Assembly (NCBI GenBank): GCA_963920635.1
Contig: OY987299.1
Span: 128,399,373-128,463,372 of the forward strand
Length of the DNA: 64,000 nt
Reading direction: 5' to 3'
DNA from: Pseudeuparius sepicola
Lineage: Eukaryota; Arthropoda; Insecta; Coleoptera; Anthribidae
A program made the position numbers and the translations under genes. The notes beneath the pieces were generated by a model. That model searched no databases and was not told the DNA's origin. It saw nothing but the letters and a program-made list of their open reading frames with translations. This document shows, in pieces, positions 12,647 through 23,989 of this stretch. Numbering within the stretch: position 1 is the stretch's first letter; the number at the start of each line of letters is the position of its first letter.

Positions 12647-13269
12647 GGTGCCACTGTAGTATGCGCTCTACCTGTGTTACCCTACTGTAGTCTGCGCTCT
12701 ACCATATTTTAGTGTAATGTGCGCTCTACCTGCAATATTTTAACATATAATTTAATAAAAAAGAAATAAAAGACAATGTAAGTTTTAATGATATTTTTAA
12801 ATATGAAATGAATATTGCAATACATTACCAAAATTATTAGATACATGCAATATACAATTATTACTCACAAAAAACTTATCTAGGTATATACAATTCGAAT
12901 ATCATTTAAGAAGCTTAGGAATACGTCAGGTTAGTTTTTCCGCAATTAATAAACCATAGCAATAAATAAAACGTGTTAATAATGGGAGATTTAAATACTG
13001 ACCACAACCCTTTGCTTTTAGTTAATTTGTTTTCTTAACAATTGATACTTGATTATTATCTGGACAGGTAGAACACATATTACAGTACAATACGATACAG
13101 GTAGATCACCTAAAATATCATTAAAACTTACATGGTCTTTTACTTCTTTTTTATTAAATATATGTTAAAATATTGTAGGTAGAGCGCACATTACACTAAA
13201 ATATGGTGGAGCCGTAGAGCGCAGACTACAGTACGGTAACGCTGGTAGAGCGCCTACTACAGTGGCACC
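12647..13269. mobile_element. Non-autonomous hAT-type element, 623 bp, 8-bp TSD
   Basis: The duplication GGAAAATG (12639-12646 and 13270-13277) flanks ends GGTGCCACTGTAGTATGCGC and GCGCCTACTACAGTGGCACC. The motif TGCGCTCTACC (or complement) occurs several times just inside each end, a subterminal repeat array as expected for transposase binding. Non-coding. Confidence 0.85.
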
Positions 13270-13655
13270 GGAAAATGTTTCCTAATTTCCTCAGCAACCC
13301 TATTTAAAGCATGAGCAAAACGAGCAAACAATTATTGGTAGGAACAGGTGTATAGGAAGAAAATATGTTGATAATAATTCCTCTTAAACAAATCTGCTCA
13401 CTGTCAATACATTCGTTTTTTCTAATTCTTTAGAAGAAAGAAGGTAACATTTTGGTAAAATCTCACCAGGATTAGTGTCCATAAAATTATAATTTACCTA
13501 TATTATTTTGGGAAAACCAGGTACCTACCTAGACACCGACCCCTGTTGCATATGCATGATATGCCATATTTTAAGGATATATGCAATTATTAAAAAAATG
13601 CATATAATATGCTAAATATGCAAAATATGCGTGCTGCATATTTGGGTTACTCTAC

Positions 13656-14260
13656 TTATAATACAAATAGCCGGATCCAAAAGCTTTATCCTTGTATATA
13701 TCAAAGTGGAAGTACCTATAGGTTCTAGAGTTCGATTGGTAATTTTTTTATAGGTCAAATAGCCATTAAGTAAATCTAAGTAAAACTAAGTAAATCTTAC
13801 CTATCGGCAAAATCTTAGTTCGTTATTTTGTTCGTCACGTAAGTCTTCTTGAGGTCGATTTTCGAGCTATTCTAGCCACACAATCAAAATTTTAGAAGAA
13901 TAAATGTATTACTAATTTCTAATTTCTGGCTTGGGTAAGTCAGTTTTTTTAGCAGGACTCTCACATTGAATAACCCAGGAATGATTCATGGCTAGGTTAA
14001 TCTTTAACTAGCAGTTGCCGGTAAGATGTATTAACGCCATCTAGTTAACGAAGTATGAAAAATTACAGGTACCTGAGGTCAGTGGTTTAATGCACAGGGG
14101 GCTACGTTTTGAAAAGAAAAAAGGATACACTCGTGGTGTACCTAATTCAGGCTTGAGCTTTTTTATTTTTTGTTTTTATTAATAATTACATAATTCATCT
14201 AAATATCATTAGCATTTGACAATTCGAACTGTCAGTTGTTTGGTCATCCTGTACCAAAAA
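13656..14260. other. No gene seen
   Basis: AT-rich DNA between two transposon remnants with no supported frame. Confidence 0.4.
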
Positions 14261-14267
14261 GTCTGCT

Positions 14268-14719
14268 TTATGTTTTATTTATTTTATCTAGAATTTTTTG
14301 GCGACAAACTTCCAGCATGCTGTTCAAAATTTCATTTTGCACCGTTTTTGGTGTACCCTTGCATACTGCAGAACATTTTAATTCTTCTTTCATAATAGAA
14401 TTTAAGTCAGATGTAAAATCTATTAATTCTAGAAAATACCTACCACGATTTTGACTTTTTTTTCGTCGTGTCCTCGTAACGCTAATTCTAGTTTGCCACA
14501 AAATTTTCTGCAGTTTATTATTATTATTAAAATATATCTATTTTTATCCACGGCTTGGTTATGTTTAATAATGTTTTGCCGGTACGTGGAATTTAACTGA
14601 GCGGCAATACTAACCTTGCCTAAAAATGCTAGTTCTGTAGAACATAATTCATGTGCCGAACAGAAAGCTCGTGCTTTTTTATTTTTCATATAATATGTTT
14701 GTCCCATCCGTACATCCAC
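14268..14719 (-). pseudogene. ZMYM1-type hAT transposase fragment (DUF4371-like), frameshifted
   Basis: The minus-strand frame from 14719 gives KKARAFCSAHELCSTELAF and then IIKHNQAVDKNRYIL and LELALRGHDE. After a shift around 14480-14500 another frame gives FLELIDFTSDLNSIMKEELK and VCKGTPKTVQNEILNSMLEV. This order is characteristic of the ZMYM1-like transposases (DUF4371 region) common in insects. Only part of the N-terminal half is present, and the element's far end was not identified. It is inactive. Confidence 0.8.
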
Positions 14720-14764
14720 TTGTTCTTGTTGAATATATTTCTAGAAAAATGTAGCGTAAAATGA

Positions 14765-15000
14765 GTTGGTTTCCCAAGAGTTTTTTTTTTTTCAACTTTT
14801 TCAGTCAATGAAAGAATTAAAAAGTTACCCTTCAAAATGCACTGCGCACTATTTTTCATTTTGATTATTTATTACGAGTAGAACATTACACGACGCGAGG
14901 CACCGTTCAGGACTAGAGGACGAACCGCGCGAGAACAGACAGACGCGGCGCGGAACTAAAGCACATCAGCTCGGCGGAAAAACTGTCCGCGTCAGATCAA
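14765..15000 (-). repeat. Leader of the ZMYM1-type element (copy 2, inverted)
   Basis: This is the reverse complement of 80-310, directly upstream (on the minus strand) of the transposase fragment. It is CpG-rich between 14890 and 14990, like a promoter or 5' leader. Confidence 0.7.
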
Positions 15001-15177
15001 GCACCCAGCGTGGGCCAATGGCGCCCACTAAGCTCACCAACTATTTTGGTCAAATTAAATCTTTTATGCGATTATAACAAATATACAATATAAAAACTGT
15101 TTTAAATACAATTCTTACTTAAATAAATGTAAAATAGAAGATTTAGGCAATAACATGAATCAAAATTCAAACGCTAT

Positions 15178-16365
15178 CACGATACACTTACCCACGGTAT
15201 GTCACTAACGAATCCGAAAACAAGGCAACTCTGCGCATCTACGTCAGTTGCGAATCACGAATTCAAAATAATGGGCGGCTGCGGTTGTGTTTTACGATTT
15301 TTTATAGTTTACAGTTTAATGTGTCAAGAAAAAAGTGTAAACAACCGACTGATCGTCAGTCCAGCTCGACAGTGCTTTAAAATAGGCCAAATATGCCGGG
15401 ATGTGCAGTCGACGTTTGTCCAAATATTAACAGAAACAGTAAGGGAACGGAAATTAAGTACTATAGATTTCTCAAGGACAATAATCTTGCCAAAAAATGG
15501 AGTGCTGCATGCCGCAGACAAGACAGTACCTACCAATTTAAAAAATGGTAAAGAAACAGATTATTTATAGAACAGAGCATTAAAAATAGGAGACTCAACA
15601 GAGTTTATGCCTGGTTTATACAGCAAATAAAATAGAATGTGCAATAAAAAATTAGCCTGGTTATGGTTAAAGGGAATCATTATTTGATCCCTATTTTACT
15701 CACTATTTATTATGTTGTTTTGTTTGCTGTTTAACTATAAACTAAACATTAGTTGTGCAGGTTGTGCTTGTGTCGAGGCTTGTGTGCATTAATAATTGGT
15801 AAATAAGGCTTTAATTGACATAAACCGACATAAAAACTGGAAGGAAAAAGTTATATTTTTGGTAAGGCTTTGAATTTTATTTATCAATATCTTTGCCTAT
15901 AACAAGTCATCTGTAAAATACTTTTTTTCGATGGAGAGTTTGTGTCGATAGAAGCCAAAATTTAGTTCAGAATTACCTTAAAATAAATGTATTATTTGAT
16001 ACCTGAATGATATTTTTTTATTATCTAAAAATATACGGTCTTTTAAAAGAAAAATCCTGTTAATTTGACAAAATATACATCAATTTTATTTGCATGCATA
16101 CGATTAGCTAAAACGCAAAGAAAACAAATTATTTGTAAAATTATAATTATCAAATTAAATATTTTTTCATTTATCTAATAATATAATAATCTACATATTT
16201 TTAACAACATTTATTTAAAAGAAAACGTTTAAAATAAGCAAAAACCAATAAAAAAGTATATATTGCTGTGTAAAACCTATGGAGCAATTTAAATTCTGAT
16301 TCGCAACTGACGTCACAAGATGCGCAATGACATACCGTGGGTAAGTGTATCGTAAGTGTATCGTG
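15178..16365 (+). mobile_element. P-like element, 1188 bp, internally deleted
   Basis: The terminal inverted repeats of about 70 bp start CACGATACACTTACCCACGG and share TGCGCATC and GTCAGTTGCGAAT blocks. AAACGCTAT is duplicated on both sides (15169-15177, 16366-16374), matching the 8-bp duplication of the P superfamily within one base. The right end carries a small internal duplication, TAAGTGTATCG. Inside, the plus strand encodes the beginning of a THAP zinc finger, the DNA-binding domain that opens P transposases. The rest of the transposase is absent. Confidence 0.8.
15393..15551 (+). pseudogene. Truncated THAP domain of a P-like transposase
   Basis: The 52-residue frame begins MPGCAVDVCPNINRNSKG and continues KYYRFLKDNNLAKKWSAACR, then stops after YQFKKW. 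THAP domains use a C-x(2-4)-C ... C-x2-H zinc site and an invariant tryptophan. C4, C9 and the W of KKWSAAC are present; the C-x2-H half is lost beyond the stop. In P elements this domain binds subterminal DNA. The fragment cannot fold a complete finger and is a deletion remnant. The overlapping 123-residue frame in another register is not the real one. Confidence 0.75.
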
Positions 16366-16399
16366 AAACGCTATATTTTTCTACGGAAGATATTGTTTT

Positions 16400-16815
16400 T
16401 TTGGTATTTCGCAGATCTCATTTGAAGGCCACGAAGTCTTATGTTTAGAATTTTGTGCAACGGGTGCAACCAATGTCGAACAGACTTGATTTCAATGACG
16501 GAAAAATCTTGAAAATTCGAGTTTTGGAAAATCGCCGGATCGGTAGCAGGACCCGCGCCGCGTGCACAACAAAAGCCCGCAAGTGCATTCCGAAATTAAT
16601 CCGGATCCCTTAATAAATCGCCGCCGTTAACAACAGCCCGCGCAATAAACCGGAACCGTTTTGCGCTAATTACGTCATTACTAACGAAACACGGTAATTG
16701 CGAGGGCCGAAACGTATTGTTGTCAAATTGACATTAACCGGCGAATCGCCCCGTTGATTAATACAGTTATATTCCTCCGGTTTTGGGCGAACGGTGGCCT
16801 CGCCCTATAATTATT
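16400..16815. promoter_or_regulatory. CpG-rich single-copy stretch, possible regulatory DNA
   Basis: Unlike the AT-rich surroundings, this block is rich in CpG and contains many short AATTA/TAAT and GCGCAATAAAC-like words between GC runs. It holds no frame and no inverted repeats and has no second copy in the window. It may be retained host non-coding DNA with regulatory function. This is inference from composition only. Confidence 0.3.
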
Positions 16816-17337
16816 ATTACCTAGGAATTGAGCGTTTGGGTAATAATGCTTTGTTAGCGATCAGTTTGAACCGAACATAGAAGCGGAAACAGTGACCCGT
16901 TTCGCGTAATCGAAATACGCCTATGAAGTTTATTTTTGAGAAACAACAAACTTTTTTAGTGCCACGATACATTAGCTAAAATAGAAGAATCCATGCAGCG
17001 AAGAGTTGAACTCTGTCGTGTCAAATTAGTGATGTGGTAAATGTAATAATTAGTAGATTATGGTGAGTGCTACGTCATTAAGAAGTGGAGTGTTGTGTCA
17101 TGAAAGTATAGTGAAAAATGAAAACAATTTAGTGAAGTGGTTAGTGTGAATATTACTTAGCAATGGTGAGTGCTTCTGCAATTTTTTTCAAATTTTCAAA
17201 GAATTATCTGACGGTATGTCAACCCTGTATAATTAATAATGAAGGGACATTGTGACCAGTGGCTCTCAAACTATCACTAAACTTCGGTAAATTTTTTCAA
17301 AGGCCAAAACTTTTTATTTTAGAGTCACACCTATGGG

Positions 17338-17363
17338 CGCCCCCCCCCCTGGGGGGGGGGGGC
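17338..17363. repeat. C-run followed by G-run
   Basis: About 12 C, then CT, then about 12 G form a self-complementary homopolymer hairpin. Length is likely unstable between individuals or assemblies. Confidence 0.85.
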
Positions 17364-17712
17364 AAAAGTCAAATTCAAACTTAATTAGTTTTGATTATTT
17401 CACACAAGTTTTAATTTTCTAAAAATAAAAATATATCGTTAGAAAAACTAATATTAAGATAACATCGTTCCTAAACGAAACAACACGACAACAACAAAAA
17501 ATCAAATCCTAAACGAAACAAAAAATAAATATTTCTCCGTATCGTATCTATATAGGTATCTATGTACAAAACAACACGTAGGTATAACAGAAAATATCAA
17601 ATCCTGGATTTTTTTGATTACTACGTACCTAATATGCTTGCTGCAATACTCAGACTTCAAAAAAGGAGGAGGTTATCAATTCGGTTGTATTATTTATCAG
17701 AACATTTATATA

Positions 17713-18040
17713 CCGATTTGGACAATTCTTTTTTATTTGAAAGGGTATACCTACAGAATAGTCCAATTTCAATTTGAAGAAAAAATTTCACACATAAGGG
17801 TGGACAAATAGCCGATGAAATATCATATTGAACCGATTTCAATGATTCTTTTTTATTAGAAAGGGAGTACCTTAGAGGTGGCCCCATTTAAATTTGAAGA
17901 AAAAATTCCACCCCTAAGGGTAGATAAATAGGGGACGAAAGTTCATATTGGACCAATTTGGATGATTCTTATTTTATTAGAAAGGGGTTACCTTAGGGGT
18001 GGTTACATTTAAATTTGAAATATTATTTGGAAGAAATTAA
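17713..18040 (+). repeat. Tandem repeat, 120-bp unit, about 2.7 copies
   Basis: CCGATTTGGACAATTCTT at 17713, CCGATTTCAATGATTCTT at 17833 and CCAATTTGGATGATTCTT at 17953 start successive units with a constant 120-bp period. Each carries TTAGAAAGGG, a CCTTAGGGGTGG-like block and AAATTTGAAGAAAAAATT. Non-coding. Confidence 0.85.
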
Positions 18041-19275
18041 TTTTTAATCCCATGGAGATACAAATGATTTGAATTGAATAAATGATATATTTCGAAGGAA
18101 CAAATATATAATGTTAAAAAACATTTATTCTATTTAAAAAGTTAAGAAAGTTGCGCCAAACAACTGTGGTGGGTTGAATTACCCATTCAGGGTATTCACT
18201 CAAATAAAATATTATTTATTTAAAGTAAAGCAACCTTTATCTTTATCATTATTTACAAATTTCAGTTTTTGTCCATTCATAAAAAACATTAAGTTTACTC
18301 GATTCATAAAGATGGGAAGTGGATTAGAAAAACACGATAAATTGTAATGCTATAAAAATATTTATTTAAATACAATTAAAATAAACTTTATTTGGTATAA
18401 AAACAAACTATGCAAAACATACCAACATACCATCATAGAGGTGGTCTATATGATATATTTCAAGTAGGTTCTTTGAGATTTGTTTCTATTATTGTTTATG
18501 CGTGTACTTACAAAATAGGTTGAAAAACACAATACACACTACACACAGTACACCACACTACACTCGGCTACTCGGCAACTATAAATGATAATAAAACTGC
18601 GTGCACAAAACCTCCAGGGATACTGCAGGCGGGTACTACTTTCACGGACACTGAACAGCGCTGAACGCCGACACTAGAGTGCGCCCTCTATGCCTCCCAT
18701 ATTTTCTCTTTCTTTCTATCTTTCATTCTCTGGAGTGAGATAGCTATAAAATGGTACGCAGTATTATTTAACTCAAATAAGGTCAAATTTAAACCAAATA
18801 TCAATGTGGTTGATCCAAACAACCAAAAGGTATAAACAATAAATAAAAATTATTCTTGTTTGCACCAATTAATACCTTATTTCAGGAAAATAATATATGC
18901 TTCCACTAAACAATAATGTGTCAAACAAATTAAATACCTTACCCAAAAACACTTATTTTTTAATTGAAAAAAATAAATCTTCGTTTAAATAACATAGTTT
19001 TTACGGAAATAAATATTATTTCTGGCAAATAATTCTTGATCAAACAACAAATATTTTTCTATGGAGAATTGTATTTCTATCTGTGTGGTCATAAAAGTGT
19101 GAAGCGGAACAATGATTTTCCAAGGGGGGTGGCAACATCAATAAGGTAAGATAAACAATCCAGTTGCAGCTACGTGCACAGTTTTTGGTCTCGGTCACAG
19201 AAAATAGTCAACTTTTTCTATAGCGGAGAATTCACCAAAAATTCAATTTCTAGATAGAGTGTAGGTACATGAAGT
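18041..19275. other. No gene seen
   Basis: AT-rich, with a more GC-balanced part at 18590-18690 and a CT-rich tract near 18700-18735. No supported frame. Confidence 0.4.
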
Positions 19276-20306
19276 CTGTTTCGCCAATTGTTTAAACCTG
19301 GTCAGGGCGACGCACCCGGTATAGAAGGCCTGCAGACTCGATCGATGACGTCACACACTCAGGCCGATTCTAACAAAGATATTCTAGGCGTTGCAGTAAT
19401 AAATCATTCTAAACAATTAAATTCGTGGTAATAAACATAATAAACTCAATGAAATTCAACAATTATTAAAGTTGGCTTTATGCAGCACTCATTATCACTT
19501 CTCTATCACACCGTTATCATTTTATAGAACAGATTACAGTAGATTACAGAGATAAAAGTGGGTTATCTTCTAGTGATATAGTAATTAAATTTTAAGGAAA
19601 TGAAAACTGCATAAAAAACTGGTGCAACAAGCAACATTAAGAACATTTATCTTTTTATTAATGATAATGAAGCGGAAGTGAAGAGATAATACGTGGAAAG
19701 AAACGTAATAAGCTCAATGAAAATAAAAAACACTTACACGCAAATTACTTTAGCGACGAAGTACGAAGAAATAAATATAATATAATGAATGAAAATAAGA
19801 AATATCACTTACTCGCTAATTTCTTTAGTTTTCTTCAGCCTTTTGCGCCATTATTCTATAATTTCGAATCTTTCGATAATTATCGAGATATATTATGTTT
19901 GCCAGTGTAGCCAAACATTTTACAAGTAACTGATAGGATACATCGCAAGAATACTTTGCAGAATTTTGAGAAAAATAGTCAAATCTGTAATTACGTATTG
20001 CCCCTGTTTTTTTTTTTCAATAAATGATGATATACGTCTTGAATATCTGAATTGCGCTAAACACTATATAGGAAAGGATAACTGAATATGAGGATTTGTA
20101 GCTGTATATGCACGAACACCGTGCCGTAAAGCCGCGTGCCTCGGTGCGCCTCGACTGAGAACTGAGAGCGCGAACGGGGCGTTTGGCATGGCCTGAGAGT
20201 GTGACGTTGCAGCGGAGGGGAGGGGATGGCTGCAGGCCTTCTATCCCGTGTGCCTCAGTCAGGGACATATGCCCATTTCCGTGTTGACGTTTCAAAAGCG
20301 AAACAG
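19276..20306. mobile_element. TIR element of about 1.03 kb
   Basis: Imperfect inverted arms of about 90-100 bp carry CTGTTTCGC at the outer edge, ATAGAAGGCCTGCAG in the middle and GTCACACNCTCAGGCC inside. The right arm (20180-20306) is the reverse complement. The interior is AT-rich and non-coding. No clear target duplication, so the superfamily is not assigned. Confidence 0.65.
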
Positions 20307-20559
20307 CGCCTGCTCCTGGCAGTTTCAAACTGGCTTCAAACGGTTTGAAGTTCTGCTAAAACAAACTTAGCTATATGATTGCCATGCCGAGAATGATTGC
20401 GGCATTTGGTAAACAATAGCCAAAGTTCAGTGTATTCCTTTATGAGAGTATTTGATCGTTGAGAGTTGAGATATAATGTTGCCGTATAGAATTTATATGT
20501 AGTTTATTTCATAGTCAAATAAGTAACTTTATAGGCCTGCTCCGGGGGCTGACCATTAG

Positions 20560-20890
20560 AATATTCCCAGCACTCTGCCTAGCTCTTCCTCTGTTAATTG
20601 ATTTGACAATGAAAAATATATACCATGCAAATCGAATTTTTCTCGCCATGTAAGCGAGAAAAGCTAAATTTGAACGACAAACTTTTCGATAGTTCGTACC
20701 TATAAATGCAAAGCAAATAGATCCAGCTAATTTAAATGGACCCAATAAATCAGATATATAATAAAAATGCTGTTATGCCTCTCTAAGTGGAGCCGAGCGA
20801 ACCACCCCCTTGAAATATGGCTTAATTGGGAAAGTTTTTATTTTAATTGATCGCGAAAGGTGTTTTAGTTTTACGACGAAAAGTTTTTAA
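20560..20890 (+). repeat. Dispersed repeat, copy 2 (related to 9133-9350)
   Basis: Shares AGCTAATTTAAATGG, GGCTTAATTGGGAAAGTTTT and CGCGAAAGGTGTTTTAG with the copy near 9.2 kb. Homology before 20715 is weaker. Non-coding. Confidence 0.55.
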
Positions 20891-21642
20891 TGAATCTTGT
20901 GTTGAGGGACAAAATGTGATATATAACGTCATTTTAAGTTTCTTTTGTAAGAGTTTCAGAACCGAAGCTTATCGATAATAACTGCTTGGATGCTATATTA
21001 CATTGAACTCTTTTTTATTAAACTCACTTTACAGTTGATGATAACAATGCAAATGAGATAAAGAAGAAGTAATTAACAGTCCAGGAACAAGGAATGTAGG
21101 GAAACTAAGAAAGAGGAAGCAAGAGGCAGTGCTGGTAAAAATTAAGAACTAATTGCTAAATGATTTGGTTTTCCGCGTCCCCCTGTTCGAAAATTCTCTG
21201 TTTTACTTGAAAACGAAGGGCCGTCCATGTGAAAGGTTAATCCATTTAAGCGAATTTTGGTGTGGATTTTGGGCAAACCGTCGGTCGCTAAATGCAAAAC
21301 GCGCTCTCATGCAGAAAAATTGAGTAAAGGCGATTAATAGCCATATGGGACCCAAATAGACCGAAAAACCAACCGCAAACGAAGTGAGGGCTCTTTGATC
21401 GTTTAGCCTTCGCAAATATAGCAAAGTTTACTTTGGTCGAATTTTTCAACACGAAGGTCAACACATATCACGGCACTTACACAGTAATTTTGAAAATGTA
21501 TTTAATAGAGAGAAGCGTTGCTATACCGTTAATAGACAATACAATAGGAAATTATTGAGACCAAAAGTTATTTACGCCTGTCAATATGAATCAATGAAAT
21601 GAATAGTTTGTGAAATATTAACCAACCAGGTGATAATTTCAG
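20891..21642. other. No gene seen
   Basis: No supported frame or repeat. Short frames on the minus strand near 21203-21424 lack family features. Confidence 0.4.
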
Positions 21643-22246
21643 CGATTATTTCCCTCATACTGCTTGCATCCAATAAGGTAGCTCCTTCCATAAAAATCCA
21701 ACCAATGATATGCCTCTGTTAGCGATAATTTGCACTTGTGCAAATTATCGCCGTAATTGCACTTGTGCAAATTATCACTTCGTTGCTTAGCAACCGCGAA
21801 TCTGTTGGATACAAATACGTACCTACATGTCTTTCACACTGTTCTAAATTATGCAGCTTATAAATTATGTTGCGGTACTATTAAGCATTGTATCAATGAA
21901 TTTATATAACTTTTACATTGCTAAATTTTTGTTATTGGACCTCCGTCTCCGTTTAAATTTATGGCACATTCAGAAAATAAACCAACGCTGACAGGGTGTA
22001 GGTATAATCGCATTTGCCTTGGATGTCCAAGCGTCATGTTTGTTTACTCTAACGCTACAGTCGAAGCTGTCAATAAACTCGTTCAAAATGAATCGTTTTG
22101 GAAATGTAAACATAGAAAAAATTAATACAGAAATTATTAATTCGTATTCGAGAAATAATCTCGACAAATACCACTCGCGCCAGAAATTTTTCTAGATAAT
22201 TTTATTCTTAAGCCCTATTTTGCCCATTAGCAAAACCACTCGTACA
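21643..22246 (+). repeat. Dispersed repeat family R1, copy A
   Basis: Nearly identical to 41068-41615 from GATTATTTCCCTCATACTGC to CCACTCGTACA. It contains a short palindrome, GATAATTTGCACTTGTGCAA (then ATTATC), partly duplicated here at 21725-21770. A frame shared by both copies (YNRICLG, SVMFVY, ATVEA, KLVQNESFWKCKHRK) is broken by stops in this copy. Function unknown. Confidence 0.8.
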
Positions 22247-22452
22247 GGGTGTCCCATTTTGGGTGTTTTTCTCAAAAATCTCGGTTATTATTAAAGCTAA
22301 AGGGTTGCGGTTTACACGTCACTGTACTACTTTTTTGAGAGGAATTTGGTGGACCAATCAGATTTTAGATTAGTTTTATAGCTTCCGCGCATTGGCCCAG
22401 GACTGAAATTTTTGATTTTTTGGAAACCTCTCTGCCGGCTATAATTTATATA

Positions 22453-22900
22453 CAGGGTGATTCAGGAGGAAATGTCAATATTTTAGGTACATATTCGGGG
22501 ACCCAAAATAAACATAAAAGTTCCTATAAACATGGGTCCTATTCCCGGCCGTTACCGAAATACAGGGGTAAACAACATTCAATTTAAGGTTTTTATTACA
22601 TTATTTATAACAGGTAGGCTAGGTTTTGGGTGATTCGGGCGGAAATTCCTGTTGCTTAGCAATAGTAGACCTTAATCCTCTGGATTATTGTCTTTGGGGG
22701 TGGTTTAAATCATTGGTATATTCAAGTAAAGTAAACACTAGAGATGCATTACTCGATCGAATAATAAATGCAGCAGCAACTATAAGAAACAGGCCCGTAT
22801 CCATTCATAGAGCGACCCGAGCTATTCACCAGAGAGCTGACTTATGTTTAGAAGTAAACGGTGGCATTTTTGAAAACTATAAAACCTATCTACCTGTTAT
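22453..22900 (+). pseudogene. Mariner-like element remnant with C-terminal transposase fragment
   Basis: The segment opens with TA then CAGGGTGATTCAGGAGGAAA, a typical mariner-type end. Then, after an apparent internal deletion, comes the C-terminal end of a transposase (about 22665-22890): DLNPLDYCLWGWFKSLVY, then TRDALLDRIINAAATIRN and HQRADLCLEVNGGIFENY. The first D of DLNPLDY corresponds to the last catalytic residue of mariner-like enzymes. The upstream catalytic residues are gone. The 121-residue frame also runs into unrelated sequence beyond 22890. Confidence 0.75.
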
Positions 22901-22985
22901 ACAAACAATTTGTGCTACTTGGGTTATCCTCAAACATTTTAGTTTCGGCGGTCGGGGAAGTGCCACAAGCCGCACAGCTAATAGA

Positions 22986-23800
22986 CTGTGATTTTACTCA
23001 GTATTATGGCATTATGTAGCACATATTCTCACAATAATAAGATATGAATCAGAGTGTCATCCTGGGTTCTTCGTGTGAAAAACTGAGTTTTCAATTATTC
23101 GAAAAATATGCGTATTGATATGATTTTAGTCAGGCTGCCGTGTGTTTTATAATGAAGTTCAAAATAGAAAATTCCTCGGAAAACCAGAGGCATACCGTTA
23201 GGGTGGGTCCAAAGGGCTATTATTGCCACGTGATTTGTATGTTATTAATTAATTTTTCCACGTTTCTGAACAGGCTGCCAATGAGAAGTATGCAAGTTCT
23301 TGTCATGAAAATGCTGAAAAGAGGATGGCATACCTTTTGCGCATGTCCAAGTACTGTTTAAATTGAATGTTATTTAATCATTTAAAGGAGTTATTCGATG
23401 TAAAGTGTACTTGGACATGCGCAAACGGTATGCCATCTTTTCTTCAGCAGTTTCATAATAAGAACTTGCATACTTCTCATTGGCAGCCTGTTCAGAAACG
23501 TGCAAAAATTAATTATTAAAATACAAGTTCACGTGGCAATAATAGCCCTTTGGACCCACGCTAACGGTATGCCTAGAATTTTCCGAGGAATTTTCTATTT
23601 TGAAGTTCATTATAAAACACATGGCAGCCTGATTAAAATCGTATTATCAAAACGCATATTTTTCTTATAAATGAAAATTCATTTTTCCATATGAAGAACC
23701 CAGGATGACTCTCCGATTCATACCTTATTATTGTGAGAATATACGCAACATAATGCCCTATGAAAGGCATACTGAGTAAAAACCACGTTTAAAATCTGTC
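22986..23800. repeat. Long foldback (hairpin) repeat, arms about 370 bp
   Basis: The left arm (22986-23360) and right arm (about 23400-23800) are inverted copies. Examples are AAACTTCATTATAAAACACA-type complements, GGCAGCCTG twice per arm and CTTGGACATGCGCAAACGG at the centre. The loop is only about 40 bp. A transcript across it would form a long double-stranded RNA. Non-coding, and the ends lack a clear duplication. Confidence 0.85.
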
Positions 23801-23989
23801 ACTATCTCCCGGTCTGTAAGCATAACTCGAAAAAGTATCTAAATACCACATACTGACGCCTATACCGTGTCATATATTAAACTATTGTGTCAAAACTTGG
23901 TTACTACCCGATTTCCGTCTCACGATATTTTATAATACCTACACATAGGGCTTTGGCTCCTTCCTGGGATTCCTTATTCAAAGGTCCTA

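Larger units (their letters stand above)
10469..13340 (-). pseudogene. hAT-family transposase in three pieces
   Basis: Reading on the minus strand, piece 1 (about 13340-13278) encodes FAHALNRVAEEIRKHF. Piece 2 (about 12638-12350) encodes MKKVFLKVPIRVQFYKE and PVITRWGTWLEAAFFYC, a hAT hallmark. Piece 3 (about 10822-10469) encodes FLPKTITQMKESNLPL and ends in TSVDVERSFSIYKFL, the C-terminal dimerisation motif of the family. The breaks coincide with the insertions at 12647-13269 and 10831-12341. At the second break the frame resumes exactly once one copy of the 8-bp duplication is discounted; at the first there is a one-base shift. The N-terminal zinc finger and most catalytic parts are missing, so it cannot work. 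Confidence 0.85.
9458..13655 (-). mobile_element. hAT transposon, decayed and hit by nested insertions
   Basis: The ends are TAGAGTAACCGAAATATG at left and its near-complement (CATATTTGGGTTACTCTA) at right. Subterminal ATATGC-type repeats lie inside both ends. The body encodes a hAT transposase on the minus strand and contains three separate insertions (9620-10325, 10831-12341, 12647-13269). Without them about 1.3 kb of the original element remains, so it was also internally deleted. The 8-bp target duplication expected of hAT is not clear, consistent with age. Confidence 0.75.

Noticed and set aside
80..15000. One giant 15-kb transposon bounded by the inverted copies at 80-310 and 14765-15000
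   Set aside because: The right copy continues inward to its own transposase while the left copy does not, and unrelated complete elements fill the interval. They are two fragments of one family.
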